A DNA stretch of 18,090 nucleotides from Candidatus Curtissbacteria bacterium (GCA_030688205.1 JAUYIQ010000092.1:1-18090); one strand, 5' to 3'; counted from the first letter of the stretch, positions 7,050 through 14,374 are shown. Made by a program: numbers and translations. Notes: a model not told the origin generated them from the sequence alone.

Positions 7050-8549
7050 ATGAATCTGAAAAAAGACCCGCTATTTTCACTTTTAATACTGATAATAATT
7101 GCTTCCGCTGTCTTTTTCCGAATATACAACTATTTTGGCCGCGTGAATATACATGCGGACAACGCCTGGGAGTTGCAGGTTGTCAGATATGCTTTCGATA
7201 ATCTGAGGATTCCTGTGGTCGGCCCGTTTTCTTCTGCCGGGCCATTTTTCTACGGACCGTGGTATTTCTGGATATTCATGGTCATAACTGTGGTGCCATT
7301 TGGGTTTTTGACACATTGGTATTTGATGACAATTTTGTCATTTGTTTTTATCTATCTGGTTTTTTGGATCGGACGGGAAGTGGGAGGCAAGTGGGTTGGC
7401 GCAATAGCTGCACTTTATGCTGCTGTTTCAACAGCACAGATAAACAATTCGTTTGGTGTCTGGAGCCCAGCTTTGATTCCTTTTTTGGTTGCCTTAAGTT
7501 TGGTTTTGCTTCTTAGATTTTCTAAAAATGGGAAGCTCCTGGACCTTTTTCTTCTGAGTTTTGTGGTTGGACTTTCTGTGACAATTCATTTTCAAAGTGT
7601 GTTGATCTCCCCTATCTTATTTGCTGCATTGATCCTGCTTTTTTTATCTAAACCCAAATTCACTACCTTATTTAAATCCCTAGGTTTAACTTTTATGGGT
7701 TTCGTCATTCCTTTTTTGCCTTTGATTTGGTGGGATGCGAACCATAATTGGTACAACTCCGTAAGCTTGGCGGTCTATTTGTTGGTGGACCAATATAAAA
7801 TCTGGGTGCCAAACCGCTGGTTAACATATGCAGGTTCTTACTGGCCGCAGGCATGGGCAGAAATTATCGGAGGTTCCAAATATTTAGCCGGGGTAGTTAT
7901 CGGACTCGTTGGTGTTTTTGGATTATTAAAGTTAAAAAACTTTTCCAAATCCAAAGCTTTTTACCTTGTCGCTTTGACATTCCTTTTCGAAGTTATTTTG
8001 TTTAGATACTACCGTGGAGAAAGATTTTATTACTACAGTTTTTTTGCCCACCCGGCAGTAATCGTTTTGACGGCATATGTTACACACGAACTTTTTAAAA
8101 TACAAAAACTGCTCGGTATTATCCTTGTATCAGTTTTTGTTGTTTTGACAATTAATCAATCTGTGAAAAATCTAAAAGATGTTGGAATAACTCTGTCGCA
8201 AATAACTTCTGTGAAAGAAGAAATATATGCAGCATATCCTAATCATAACTTTGATATTTACGGCTGTATTTATAATGGCGGACGTGTAAGCCATCCAATA
8301 GCTCTTTCAATATACATAGACGGCCGCAACACTTTGGACGGGGTAAAAATAGGCACATGTGAAGCTGGAGACGGATCAATTGCGTGGCATGCGCTTTCTT
8401 GGGAAGAGGTCGCTAGCGAAAATTCTGCGTTTTATAACGTGACAACTGAGCACGTTTACAGGGGAATGCAAGAATGGTGGATTGAAAAACCGCCAGGGAA
8501 AGGAGACCTATGGAAGTTTCTTGGCGAGAACTTCAGAAAACAAGACTGA
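7050..8549 (+). CDS. Polytopic membrane glycosyltransferase, GT-C (PMT/ArnT-like) type
   Basis: 499 residues with about ten hydrophobic membrane segments across residues 8-365, then a soluble C-terminal portion (about 375-499). The first segment (8-26) is followed by an extracytoplasmic loop with D37 and E41 in HADNAWELQ. This placement of acidic residues after TM1 is typical of GT-C enzymes of the PMT_2/ArnT type, which use polyprenyl-phosphate-linked sugars. The aromatic-rich PFFYGPWYFW (66-75) is also common there. Donor and acceptor cannot be read from sequence; a cell-envelope glycan or protein glycosylation role is inference. It is the only plus-strand gene in the window, divergent from nusA and convergent with dnaJ with a 10-nt gap. 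It ends in TGA, which argues against UGA reassignment. Confidence 0.75.
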   Translation: MNLKKDPLFSLLILIIIASAVFFRIYNYFGRVNIHADNAWELQVVRYAFDNLRIPVVGPFSSAGPFFYGPWYFWIFMVITVVPFGFLTHWYLMTILSFVFIYLVFWIGREVGGKWVGAIAALYAAVSTAQINNSFGVWSPALIPFLVALSLVLLLRFSKNGKLLDLFLLSFVVGLSVTIHFQSVLISPILFAALILLFLSKPKFTTLFKSLGLTFMGFVIPFLPLIWWDANHNWYNSVSLAVYLLVDQYKIWVPNRWLTYAGSYWPQAWAEIIGGSKYLAGVVIGLVGVFGLLKLKNFSKSKAFYLVALTFLFEVILFRYYRGERFYYYSFFAHPAVIVLTAYVTHELFKIQKLLGIILVSVFVVLTINQSVKNLKDVGITLSQITSVKEEIYAAYPNHNFDIYGCIYNGGRVSHPIALSIYIDGRNTLDGVKIGTCEAGDGSIAWHALSWEEVASENSAFYNVTTEHVYRGMQEWWIEKPPGKGDLWKFLGENFRKQD

Positions 8550-8559
8550 GCAGCGCTTT

Positions 8560-9405
8560 TTAGAAGGTTTCTTCAAGTTCTTCGAGTAGTTCTTTTTGGT
8601 GTTTGTTGAGTTTGGTGGGTACTTCAAGACGGATAATCACATAATGGTCGCCCTGGCCGTGGCCGGAAGGGCGCTTTACGCCTTTGCCCCGAAGACGGAT
8701 TTGCGTACCGGGTTGAGTACCTGCAGGAATGCGGATTTGAACATTTCCGTCGACGGTTTCGATATTGGCTACGGTTCCAAGTGCTGCTTGGGCGAAAGTG
8801 ATTTCATGCTCTGTGATTATATCCATTCCTCTTCTTTTGAACTTATTGTGGGTTGAAACCTGGCAAACGATTATGAAGTTTTGGAAACGAATTTCACTGT
8901 CATCATCTACGCCTGCAGGAATCTTGATTTTCTGACGCTTGCCTTCGATTTCGATTTCTTTTTGGACACCATGCACGGCTTCCATAAAGTCGAGCTTGAT
9001 TGCATATCGCGGAAGTCTTGCCTGCCTGCCAAAAGGAGACTGCCCACCAAAAAATGCTTCGAAAATGTCAAACGGGTCTGAAAACCCGCCAAAATCTGCA
9101 TCTCCCTGATTCGCCCATGTATATGTTCTAAAGCCTCCACCCGGTCCGGCTCCGCCGGATCCGCCAAAACCGCCTGCTCCGGGTTCAAATGCGCTATGGC
9201 CGTATTGATCGTAAGCTCCCTTTTTCTGGGGATCGGAAAGAACTTGATATGCTTCGTTTATCTCTTTGAATCTGTCTTCAGCTCCCGCCTCTTTGTTAAC
9301 GTCGGGGTGATATTTACGCGCCTGAGTGCGGTAAGCTTTCTTTAGCTCATCTGCACCGGCATTTTTGGAAACACCAAGAACCTCGTAGTAGTCTTTTTTA
9401 GCCAT
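8560..9405 (-). CDS. dnaJ: DnaJ-family co-chaperone without zinc finger
   Basis: 281 residues. The J domain (3-68) has the HPD motif at 33-35, needed to stimulate DnaK ATPase. A Gly/Phe-rich linker (about 72-110, GAGGFGGSGGAGPGGGF and further) precedes C-terminal substrate-binding beta domains (about 130-270, including VQIRIPAGTQPGTQIRLRGKG). The four CxxCxGxG repeats of canonical DnaJ are absent, so the layout is CbpA/type-II-like although it sits in the dnaK operon. It follows the 138-residue gene by 15 nt. No Shine-Dalgarno is visible. A perfect TATAAT lies exactly 6 nt before the ATG, so it may also be made from its own leaderless transcript. Confidence 0.93.
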   Translation of the reverse strand: MAKKDYYEVLGVSKNAGADELKKAYRTQARKYHPDVNKEAGAEDRFKEINEAYQVLSDPQKKGAYDQYGHSAFEPGAGGFGGSGGAGPGGGFRTYTWANQGDADFGGFSDPFDIFEAFFGGQSPFGRQARLPRYAIKLDFMEAVHGVQKEIEIEGKRQKIKIPAGVDDDSEIRFQNFIIVCQVSTHNKFKRRGMDIITEHEITFAQAALGTVANIETVDGNVQIRIPAGTQPGTQIRLRGKGVKRPSGHGQGDHYVIIRLEVPTKLNKHQKELLEELEETF

Positions 9406-9411
9406 GGGAGT

Positions 9412-9417
9412 ATTATA
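9412..9417 (-). promoter_or_regulatory. TATAAT hexamer 6 nt before dnaJ start (leaderless -10 candidate)
   Basis: Minus-strand TATAAT (9417-9412), then ACTCCC, then ATG at 9405. With the usual -10 to +1 spacing, transcription would begin at the A of ATG. No convincing -35 is seen. It would allow dnaJ expression apart from hrcA-grpE-dnaK. Confidence 0.45.
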
Positions 9418-9420
9418 TCG

Positions 9421-9837
9421 CTAGTTGACGACTTTGCCGCCGTCATAGGTTGTAGTGGTCTTGTTGACCTTGAACTCAAGCTCTGAGATTTTTTCTTTTT
9501 CACTCATAAGCTGAACCTTAAACACTCCCGGCATGGGCAGCGGGAAGTTTACAAGTTCGGTAATTAAATTGGCTTTGCCGTTGTTTCCCAGGGTTACCCG
9601 TAGATCTTTGTCCGGAAAATCCTGTTCTGTTTTTGCGGGCGGAATGATTTTTAACGTAATCGGGTATTCGTGATCGGGCTCTCCGGAAATTACAGCAACA
9701 AGAAACATTTTGGGCCAGTTTGTAGGAACATTGGCAATGAAAAACTGGTCAAAAATTCCGATAACCGAGAGTTTTTGTTCGCGTGAAACTGTGGCGTAGT
9801 CGCAGAGGGTAAAAATTTCAGCTGTTAAGTTTTTCAT
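9421..9837 (-). CDS. Conserved-looking beta-rich protein in the chaperone operon, unknown function
   Basis: 138 residues, no signal peptide or membrane segment. The N-terminus (LTAEIFTLCDYATVSREQKLSVIGIFDQFF) resembles small proteins of unknown function often placed in the DUF6941 group; this family recall is tentative. Alternating strands with Pro/Gly turns suggest a compact beta sandwich: VAVISG, YPITLKIIPP, LRVTLGNNG, GVFKVQLM, ISELEFKV. No catalytic motif is seen. Its ATG directly abuts the stop of the 126-residue gene (TAAATG), and dnaJ begins 15 nt after its TAG. This packing between dnaK and dnaJ implies coordinated heat-shock expression, but not function. Confidence 0.8.
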   Translation of the reverse strand: MKNLTAEIFTLCDYATVSREQKLSVIGIFDQFFIANVPTNWPKMFLVAVISGEPDHEYPITLKIIPPAKTEQDFPDKDLRVTLGNNGKANLITELVNFPLPMPGVFKVQLMSEKEKISELEFKVNKTTTTYDGGKVVN

Positions 9838-10218
9838 TTATGGTTTTTGGTAGCTAATTCTGTCTATAAGAGTTGAATTATAAGAAGTTTTGGATTCGAA
9901 TGGTAGATCTAAACCTCTCTTGCCGGCTAATATTAAAATATCATCATGGCCTGAATGACCTCTTAGATTAGCTTCGAAAAACCGTACGTCTTCGTCTGTT
10001 AGGCTACTTGGATTGTATAGTCTTTTGGGAAATAATTGCAGGTTTTCATTTCTAAGCTCGATGGCTTTACCCCAAGCTTCTGGAGTCTCTTGTGCTTTGG
10101 GATTTAGTTTAGCCCAACCTTGAAAAGCAAAGCTTGCAAGAATGCGCATTTTGTCATGGGTCAAACTAATACGGGGCTTTTCTGCTGTAAGTACGTGTTC
10201 TTTAAAGGGTGTTTCCAC
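9838..10218 (-). CDS. Small soluble protein in the chaperone operon, unknown function
   Basis: 126 residues starting at GTG 10218. AAAGGA, formed by the last dnaK codons, sits a few nt upstream as a Shine-Dalgarno, and only one base separates the dnaK stop from this start. Composition is soluble and mixed. The N-terminal part looks helical (ISLTHDKMRILASFAFQGWAKL, about 17-38). A middle charged segment (AWGKAIELRNENLQLFPKRL) is followed by LTDEDVRFFEANLRG and a His/Asp-containing GHSGHDDILILAGKRG (about 86-101). I do not recognise a family. The spacing indicates translation coupled to dnaK upstream and to the 138-residue gene downstream. A client-specific or regulatory partner of DnaK is possible, but this is speculation from position only. 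Confidence 0.8.
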   Translation of the reverse strand: METPFKEHVLTAEKPRISLTHDKMRILASFAFQGWAKLNPKAQETPEAWGKAIELRNENLQLFPKRLYNPSSLTDEDVRFFEANLRGHSGHDDILILAGKRGLDLPFESKTSYNSTLIDRISYQKP

Positions 10219-10219
10219 T

Positions 10220-12139
10220 TTATTCCTTTACGACTTCGCCTTCCTGAACGTCGCCGGAGTCTGTTTTCGCTTGATCATCGGATGGTGTTTGCCCATTTGT
10301 TGACTGGCTATCTGTCCCTTTTGACTCCTCTGCGTCTTGTGTACCTTCTTGTTTGTACATCGACTCGCCTATTTTTGACAAAGAAGAGGAGAGTTCCTCT
10401 GTTTTGGCTTTTACTTCTTCGATTGAACCGGAAGACTGAATATCTTTAACCGCTTTTACTTTTTCTTCGATTTCAGTCTTTACATCTGCCGGCACTTTGT
10501 CACCAGCATCTTTAAGGGATTTTTCGGCCTGGTAAACAAGAGAGTCTGCCCTGTTTCTGGTTTCGATTTCTTCCTTTTTAGACTCATCTTCTTTTGCATG
10601 CTCTTCAGCTTCTTTGGTCATCCTTTGAATTTCTTCATCGGTTAGACCTGTTGAGCCTGTTATTGTAATTGATTGTTCTTTGTTGGTAGCTTTGTCTTTG
10701 GCTTTGACATTTAAGATTCCTGAGGCATCCAGATCGAAGGTGACTTCGACTTGGGGAACCCCGCGAGGTGCCGGTGGAATTCCATCCAGATGAAATCTTC
10801 CAAGAGATTTGTTATCTGCTGCCATCGGTCTTTCGCCCTGTAGAACATTGACCTCTACTGACGTCTGATTGTCTGCTGCTGTTGAGAAAACTTCGGTTTT
10901 ACTGGTAGGAATGGTTGTGTTTCTCGGAATAAGCGGCGTTGAGACGCTTCCTAATGTCTCAATACCCAAGGTAAGCGGGGTGACATCCAGAAGTACCATT
11001 TCTTTCATCTCGCCGCCCAGAACCGCACCCTGAACTGCTGCCCCGACTGCTACAACTTCGTCCGGATTGATTCCTTTATGAGGTTCTTTGCCAAAAAATT
11101 CCTGAACTTTTTGTGTAACCAGCGGCATTCTCGTCATACCGCCGACCAGGACTATTTCGTCTATTGCTTTGGCTTCAATTTTGGCATCTTTGAGAACATT
11201 TTTGACAGGACCGAAAGTTTTTTCTATAAGATCACCAACAATTGCTTCAAGCTTTGACCTGGAAAGTTTAAGCTGCAGGTGTTTTGGGCCGGATTGGTCT
11301 GCCGTAAGATAGGGAATCGAAATCTCGGCTTCTGTAGTTGTGGAAAGCTCGATTTTTGCTTTCTCCGCTCCATCTCTCAGCCTTTGCAGGGCTTGTTTGT
11401 CGCCTGAAACATCCACTCCGCTTTCCTTTTTAAATTCGTCCATAAGATATTCAAGAATCTTTTGGTCGAAATCGTCTCCGCCCAAATGGGTATCCCCGTT
11501 TGTTGCTTTGACTTCAAAAACTCCTTCACCCAATTCGAGAATAGAAACGTCAAAAGTTCCGCCGCCAAGATCGTAAACAGCAATTGTGTGACCGTGAGAT
11601 TTATCCAAACCGTAAGCCAGTGCTGCTGCTGTTGGCTCGTTTATGATTCTGTCGACTTTGAGACCGGCTATTTCACCGGCTTGTTTGGTGGCTTGCCTTT
11701 GAGAATCGTCGAAATACGCCGGGACCGTGATAACTGCTTGATCTACTGTTCCACCAAGGTAACTCTCGGCATCTTTTTTGATTTTTCCAAGGATCATTGC
11801 AGAAATTTCCTGAGGCGTGTAATCTTTGCCACCAACACTGACAACGGCCATGCCGTCGCGGCCTTCTTTAATTTCGTAAGGAAGCCATTTGATGTCGCGT
11901 TGAACTTCCGGGTCTTTATATTTCCTTCCCATTAAACGTTTGATTGAGAAAATTGTCATTTTTGGATTGACAATCATTTGCCTTTTGGCAACATCGCCGA
12001 CAATGTGCTTTGTGGGGTCAACTACAGACGGAATAATGTTTCTGCCTTCGGCGCTGTGAATGACTTTTGGTTTCCCAGCCTCGACTACAGCAACGCATGA
12101 ATTCGTTGTACCTAAATCTATACCGATAATTTTACCCAT
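10220..12139 (-). CDS. dnaK: Molecular chaperone DnaK (Hsp70)
   Basis: 639-residue Hsp70. The nucleotide-binding domain (1-~375) shows GIDLGTTNSCVAVVE at the start, the phosphate-2 loop VYDLGGGTFDVS, and the adenosine motif VGGMTRMP. The linker VLLDVTPLTLGIETLG leads to the beta substrate-binding domain (to about 505) and a helical lid. The C-terminus is a Gln/Ser/Asp-rich tail ending EGEVVKE rather than the EEVDD-like end of many bacterial DnaKs. It has the strongest Shine-Dalgarno in the window: AAGGAG, 5 nt before the ATG (12145-12150). It follows grpE and precedes two small unknown genes and dnaJ; the CIRCE-like site before hrcA probably controls the whole unit. Confidence 0.99.
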   Translation of the reverse strand: MGKIIGIDLGTTNSCVAVVEAGKPKVIHSAEGRNIIPSVVDPTKHIVGDVAKRQMIVNPKMTIFSIKRLMGRKYKDPEVQRDIKWLPYEIKEGRDGMAVVSVGGKDYTPQEISAMILGKIKKDAESYLGGTVDQAVITVPAYFDDSQRQATKQAGEIAGLKVDRIINEPTAAALAYGLDKSHGHTIAVYDLGGGTFDVSILELGEGVFEVKATNGDTHLGGDDFDQKILEYLMDEFKKESGVDVSGDKQALQRLRDGAEKAKIELSTTTEAEISIPYLTADQSGPKHLQLKLSRSKLEAIVGDLIEKTFGPVKNVLKDAKIEAKAIDEIVLVGGMTRMPLVTQKVQEFFGKEPHKGINPDEVVAVGAAVQGAVLGGEMKEMVLLDVTPLTLGIETLGSVSTPLIPRNTTIPTSKTEVFSTAADNQTSVEVNVLQGERPMAADNKSLGRFHLDGIPPAPRGVPQVEVTFDLDASGILNVKAKDKATNKEQSITITGSTGLTDEEIQRMTKEAEEHAKEDESKKEEIETRNRADSLVYQAEKSLKDAGDKVPADVKTEIEEKVKAVKDIQSSGSIEEVKAKTEELSSSLSKIGESMYKQEGTQDAEESKGTDSQSTNGQTPSDDQAKTDSGDVQEGEVVKE

Positions 12140-12144
12140 AATTA

Positions 12145-12150
12145 CTCCTT
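12145..12150 (-). promoter_or_regulatory. Strong Shine-Dalgarno before dnaK
   Basis: AAGGAG on the minus strand, 5 nt from the ATG at 12139. It stands out because hrcA, grpE, dnaJ, nusA, infB, rpsO and lepA show no clear site. It may raise DnaK output within the operon. Confidence 0.75.
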
Positions 12151-12172
12151 AATAATTTTCAATTTACAATTT

Positions 12173-12679
12173 TTAATTTTCAATATTAAATTCTGCTGTT
12201 CGATCAACCTTTTCTTCTTCGTTCTCTTCGTTTGTTTGACCTGCAGATCTTTTTTCAACCACCACTTGGGCAACTCTTAGTACCTTATCTCCTATTTTAT
12301 AACCTTTTCTGACAACCTTAACAATCCTGTTGTCGTTTTCTCCTTCTGTTACTTCTGTTGCTTCATGCAAGTTTGGGTCAAATTCTTGCTCGTCAGCCTG
12401 GATTTCTTCGACTCCTTCCGAGTTTAAAATATCTTTGAACTGTTTAATAACAATATCCAAACCCTGATCGTTTAAGTGAGCTTGAGCACTTTCCAAATTA
12501 TCAAGAACCGGCAATAATTTTTCTATCAGCAAAGCACTTGAAAGCTGGCTTAAGAGTCTTCGTTCTTCTTCGACCCGCCTTTCAAGGTTTTGGTAGTCTG
12601 CGAGTGCCCGTTTAAGCTGGTCTTCCAGTTGTTTTTTTGCCATATCGTCTTTTAGAGCAGTAGGTCTTTTGGTCTTCAT
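12173..12679 (-). CDS. grpE: Nucleotide exchange factor GrpE
   Basis: 168 residues. GrpE dimers release ADP from DnaK. A long N-terminal coiled coil (about 12-60, KKQLEDQLKRALADYQNLER then RRVEEERRL) leads into the family core LLPVLDNLESAQAH (56-69). The beta-wing domain with FDPNLHEAT (101-109) and IVKVVRKGYKIGDKVLRVAQVVV (118-140) follows. A charged 25-residue tail ends the protein. It starts 6 nt after the hrcA stop with no obvious Shine-Dalgarno, so coupling to hrcA is likely. A second in-frame Met at residue 13 (MAKKQLED) could be an alternative start. Confidence 0.96.
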   Translation of the reverse strand: MKTKRPTALKDDMAKKQLEDQLKRALADYQNLERRVEEERRLLSQLSSALLIEKLLPVLDNLESAQAHLNDQGLDIVIKQFKDILNSEGVEEIQADEQEFDPNLHEATEVTEGENDNRIVKVVRKGYKIGDKVLRVAQVVVEKRSAGQTNEENEEEKVDRTAEFNIEN

Positions 12680-12685
12680 ATGAGT

Positions 12686-13408
12686 TTAAAATTCTGTATG
12701 ATCGGATAATAGCTGAGAAAAGTATCTCATTGTCGGAATAACGACCGGGTAATTTAGTCTTGATGGACCAATAACTGCCAATACTCCGCGGTGGTTTGGC
12801 ATTTGGTATCGACTTATAACAAAACCGCACGGTTCCAGATACTGCATTCCAAGCTCTTCTCCAAGTAGAATTTTTACCTGATCTTCCGGTGCGAGCTGCC
12901 CCAAAATCTGAGCTAGCATGTCAACTTTGTCCAGAAGAGAAAGAACGGTTTTTGTGATGTCTATATCGAAAAATTCCGGCATATCCAAAATATTGGCCAT
13001 TCCTGCTGCATAAATATCGTTGTCTTCGTTGGTTGCAAGGGCTAGTGAATGGGTCTGATCTGCCAGAACACGCGCAGTATGCTTTAGGAGTTTGTCGAAA
13101 CGCTCATCATCCCCGCCTAATTCTTCTTTTATGGCAACTTCATCTTTGAGGGAAAGTGATTTTTCTTCCATTAGCTGGTCTACAAAGAACTTCATACCCA
13201 TTGAAGTGGGAACACGTCCTGCTGAGGTGTGTGGTTGCTTGAGATAGTTAAGTGCGGTGAGACGGACCATTTCGTTTCTGATTGTGGCTGGAGAAACGCC
13301 AAGTCCGGCTTCTTTTTCTATGGTTTCAGAACCGACGGGTTCTGCGGTTTCGATGTATTTTTCGATGACTGCTCGAAGTAATTTTTTCTGCCTGTCTGTT
13401 AAGTCCAT
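12686..13408 (-). CDS. hrcA: Heat-inducible transcription repressor HrcA, short form
   Basis: 240 residues against about 340 in Bacillus. The N-terminal winged helix (about 1-75) is intact: LTDRQKKLLRAVIEKYIET, PVGSETIE, GVSPATIRNEMVRL and the wing LKQPHTSAGRVPT. The GAF-like C-terminal domain is present up to RGVLAVIGPSRLNYPVVIP, the typical HrcA ending. The central region is compressed. HrcA binds CIRCE and its activity normally depends on GroEL. Here it heads its own operon with grpE, dnaK and dnaJ, next to a CIRCE-like site, so it is autoregulated by inference. The leader is predicted at only about 8 nt and no Shine-Dalgarno is seen. Confidence 0.95.
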   Translation of the reverse strand: MDLTDRQKKLLRAVIEKYIETAEPVGSETIEKEAGLGVSPATIRNEMVRLTALNYLKQPHTSAGRVPTSMGMKFFVDQLMEEKSLSLKDEVAIKEELGGDDERFDKLLKHTARVLADQTHSLALATNEDNDIYAAGMANILDMPEFFDIDITKTVLSLLDKVDMLAQILGQLAPEDQVKILLGEELGMQYLEPCGFVISRYQMPNHRGVLAVIGPSRLNYPVVIPTMRYFSQLLSDHTEF

Positions 13409-13413
13409 CTAAG

Positions 13414-13441
13414 TTAGCACTTAATATACAACGAGTGCTAA
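13414..13441 (-). promoter_or_regulatory. CIRCE-like operator upstream of hrcA
   Basis: On the minus strand, TTAGCACTC, 10 bases, then AAGTGCTAA. Consensus CIRCE is TTAGCACTC-N9-GAGTGCTAA. The arms match except for one base, but the spacer is one base longer. The site begins 5 nt upstream of the hrcA ATG and covers the promoter -10. Confidence 0.9.
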
Positions 13442-13451
13442 TAGTTGTCAA
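13423..13451 (-). promoter_or_regulatory. Promoter of the hrcA-grpE-dnaK operon
   Basis: Minus strand TTGACA (13451-13446, perfect -35), a 17-bp spacer, and TATATT (13428-13423, one mismatch). The -10 lies inside the CIRCE spacer, so bound HrcA would block polymerase. The predicted start is near 13416, about 8 nt before the hrcA ATG. Confidence 0.8.
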
Positions 13452-13482
13452 GACCTTACAAAGATAAAAAAAGTCCCTGAAA

Positions 13483-13857
13483 CTAAAAGCTTTCTGCGTG
13501 GATATTTCGTAACGGATGATCTTGGGGTAAAAGTGTATCTTTTAATGTTAGCAGAAAGGACCAAAGCGAGTCTTCTGCGTAAATGTCTTCATTGCTGGGA
13601 TCTGAACTTATTATTGCATCAAGGGTTTCGAGTATTCCTCTATTTCCAATTTGTTTTTCATCTATCAATCTTACTACAGCAGCCATTTCTTCTTTTGCGC
13701 CCATAATACTTTCGTCGATAATTGCCATAAACTCTAATTCGTGCCCAAGTTTTCCTTCGGCTGATTTTTTATACGCATCCAACCTGCTGTAAAATTTTTC
13801 GAGGATTAGTTTTAAGTGATCTCTTGGAGAAAGTTCTGGGGTTTGAGTTCTTTCCAC
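13483..13857 (-). CDS. Small helical protein of unknown function
   Basis: 124 residues starting at GTG 13857. It is soluble, acidic and predicted mostly helical by eye: DHLKLILEKFYSRLDAYKKS, HELEFMAIIDESIMGAKEEM, AAVVRLIDEKQ, SLWSFLLTLKDTLL. No transmembrane segment, HTH or catalytic motif stands out, and I do not recognise a family. It lies between the lepA remnant and the heat-shock promoter. A TAGAAT hexamer exactly 6 nt before the GTG suggests a leaderless transcript of its own. Few shadow frames compete, and codon use looks like that of its neighbours, so it is probably a real gene. Confidence 0.7.
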   Translation of the reverse strand: MERTQTPELSPRDHLKLILEKFYSRLDAYKKSAEGKLGHELEFMAIIDESIMGAKEEMAAVVRLIDEKQIGNRGILETLDAIISSDPSNEDIYAEDSLWSFLLTLKDTLLPQDHPLRNIHAESF

Positions 13858-13863
13858 GACTAG

Positions 13864-13892
13864 ATTCTACTTCTAAATTTTCAAAACCGCAA
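13864..13892 (-). promoter_or_regulatory. Leaderless promoter candidate for the 124-residue gene
   Basis: Minus strand TTGCGG (13892-13887), 17-bp spacer, TAGAAT (13869-13864), then CTAGTC and GTG at 13857. The predicted +1 is the G of the start codon. The -35 matches only in TTG. It lies in the vestigial lepA end. Confidence 0.45.
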
Positions 13893-13917
13893 GGAAGGCA
13901 GCTTGGGGAATGTCTAC
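13873..13917 (-). repeat. Imperfect direct repeat, distal copy, flanking hicBA
   Basis: 36 of 45 positions match 14437-14481, counted by eye. The two copies are 564 bp apart and enclose hicB and hicA. They correspond to the last 14 codons plus stop of lepA. Confidence 0.8.
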
Positions 13918-13932
13918 CCGACGCATGCGTTT
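13873..13932 (-). pseudogene. Vestigial second copy of the lepA 3' end
   Basis: Read on the minus strand, this stretch encodes KRMRRVDIPQAAFLAVLKI followed by TAG. The intact lepA ends RRFGQVDIPQDAFLAVLKI, so this is clearly a LepA C-terminus lacking three residues (FGQ) and with D to A at one position. Over the last 45 nt the two copies differ at 9 positions. By translation 8 are synonymous, which points to a diverged functional homologue rather than random decay. Nothing of lepA remains upstream; hicA ends where the remnant begins. It has no start of its own and is unlikely to be expressed. Confidence 0.85.
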
Positions 13933-14129
13933 TATAGCTCTTCTTCTTGTATTTCTGCTTGTTTTAAAATACTTCGAAGCGTGCCGGGTTTTAAATCTTT
14001 ATTGTGATATGGAATGGTTACTCTTAAATTGTCCTTTTTAAACAAACGGTGGTTTCCTTTTTGTCTTATGAATTCAAATCCGTTTGCCTCCAAGACTTTT
14101 ATCAGTTGTCTTGGTTTAACGGACTTCAT
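13932..14129 (-). CDS. hicA: HicA-type mRNA interferase toxin
   Basis: 65 residues, standard HicA size, with a double-stranded-RNA-binding-like fold. The core motif GFEFIRQKGNHRLFKK (17-32) contains the catalytic His27 at the G-x-H position. VTIPYHNKDLKPGTLRSILKQAEI (38-61) is the typical second half. HicA cleaves mRNA until neutralised by HicB. The start overlaps the hicB stop by 4 nt (ATGA), so the pair is translationally coupled with the antitoxin first. The stop codon touches the vestigial lepA end, so the pair sits tightly inside the duplicated lepA termini. Confidence 0.92.
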   Translation of the reverse strand: MKSVKPRQLIKVLEANGFEFIRQKGNHRLFKKDNLRVTIPYHNKDLKPGTLRSILKQAEIQEEEL

Positions 14130-14365
14130 AAACGAATACTAACAGGAGAAACCACAATTGGAGTTTTTTCTTCGGGAATTTCAGACTCTTTTAGGTCCTC
14201 AAGATAAAGTTCGGCTGCTTCCTTAATATTTTTAAGAGCTTTCTCAAACGTATCTCCTTCGGAAATACATCCCACTAGAGCGGGAATAGTAACCGAATAT
14301 CCGCTTTTTTCGGGAGTAAAAACAGCCGTATATTTAAAAACTTTTGCAGTCTTTTTCTTTGCCAT
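14126..14365 (-). CDS. hicB: HicB-type antitoxin, short form
   Basis: 79 residues from ATG 14365. A TTG three codons upstream at 14374 would extend it, but it lies directly against a TATAAT box, so ATG is preferred. The HicB partial RNase-H-like fold is visible: FKYTAVFTPEKSGYSVTIPA, LVGCISEGDTFEKALKNIKE, AAELYLEDLKE. A short C-terminal strand (TPIVVSPVSIRL) ends the protein. There is no C-terminal HTH or ribbon-helix-helix domain, so autoregulation by direct DNA binding is unclear. It forms an operon with hicA. The leader would be about 3 nt, essentially leaderless. Confidence 0.9.
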   Translation of the reverse strand: MAKKKTAKVFKYTAVFTPEKSGYSVTIPALVGCISEGDTFEKALKNIKEAAELYLEDLKESEIPEEKTPIVVSPVSIRL

Positions 14366-14374
14366 AGTGAGCAA

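Noticed and set aside
8547..8549. UGA recoding (codes 4 or 25) in a CPR genome
   Set aside because: TGA ends the glycosyltransferase where continuation would run antisense into dnaJ, and no gene needs in-frame TGA.
8540..8575. Bidirectional terminator between the glycosyltransferase and dnaJ
   Set aside because: The 10-nt gap contains only a very short AGC/GCT stem before TTTTT; it is too weak to call.
11462..11935. 157-codon plus-strand open frame opposite dnaK
   Set aside because: Antisense to the conserved DnaK ATPase domain; Cys/Phe-rich product with no recognisable motif or start signal.
13455..13482. Intrinsic terminator after the 124-residue gene
   Set aside because: A seven-T run is present on the minus strand, but no stem longer than 3-4 bp precedes it.
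14366..14374. TTG start for hicB three codons upstream
   Set aside because: The TTG directly touches the TATAAT box, so it could not be within a transcript started from it; ATG 14365 begins the usual Lys-rich HicB N-terminus.
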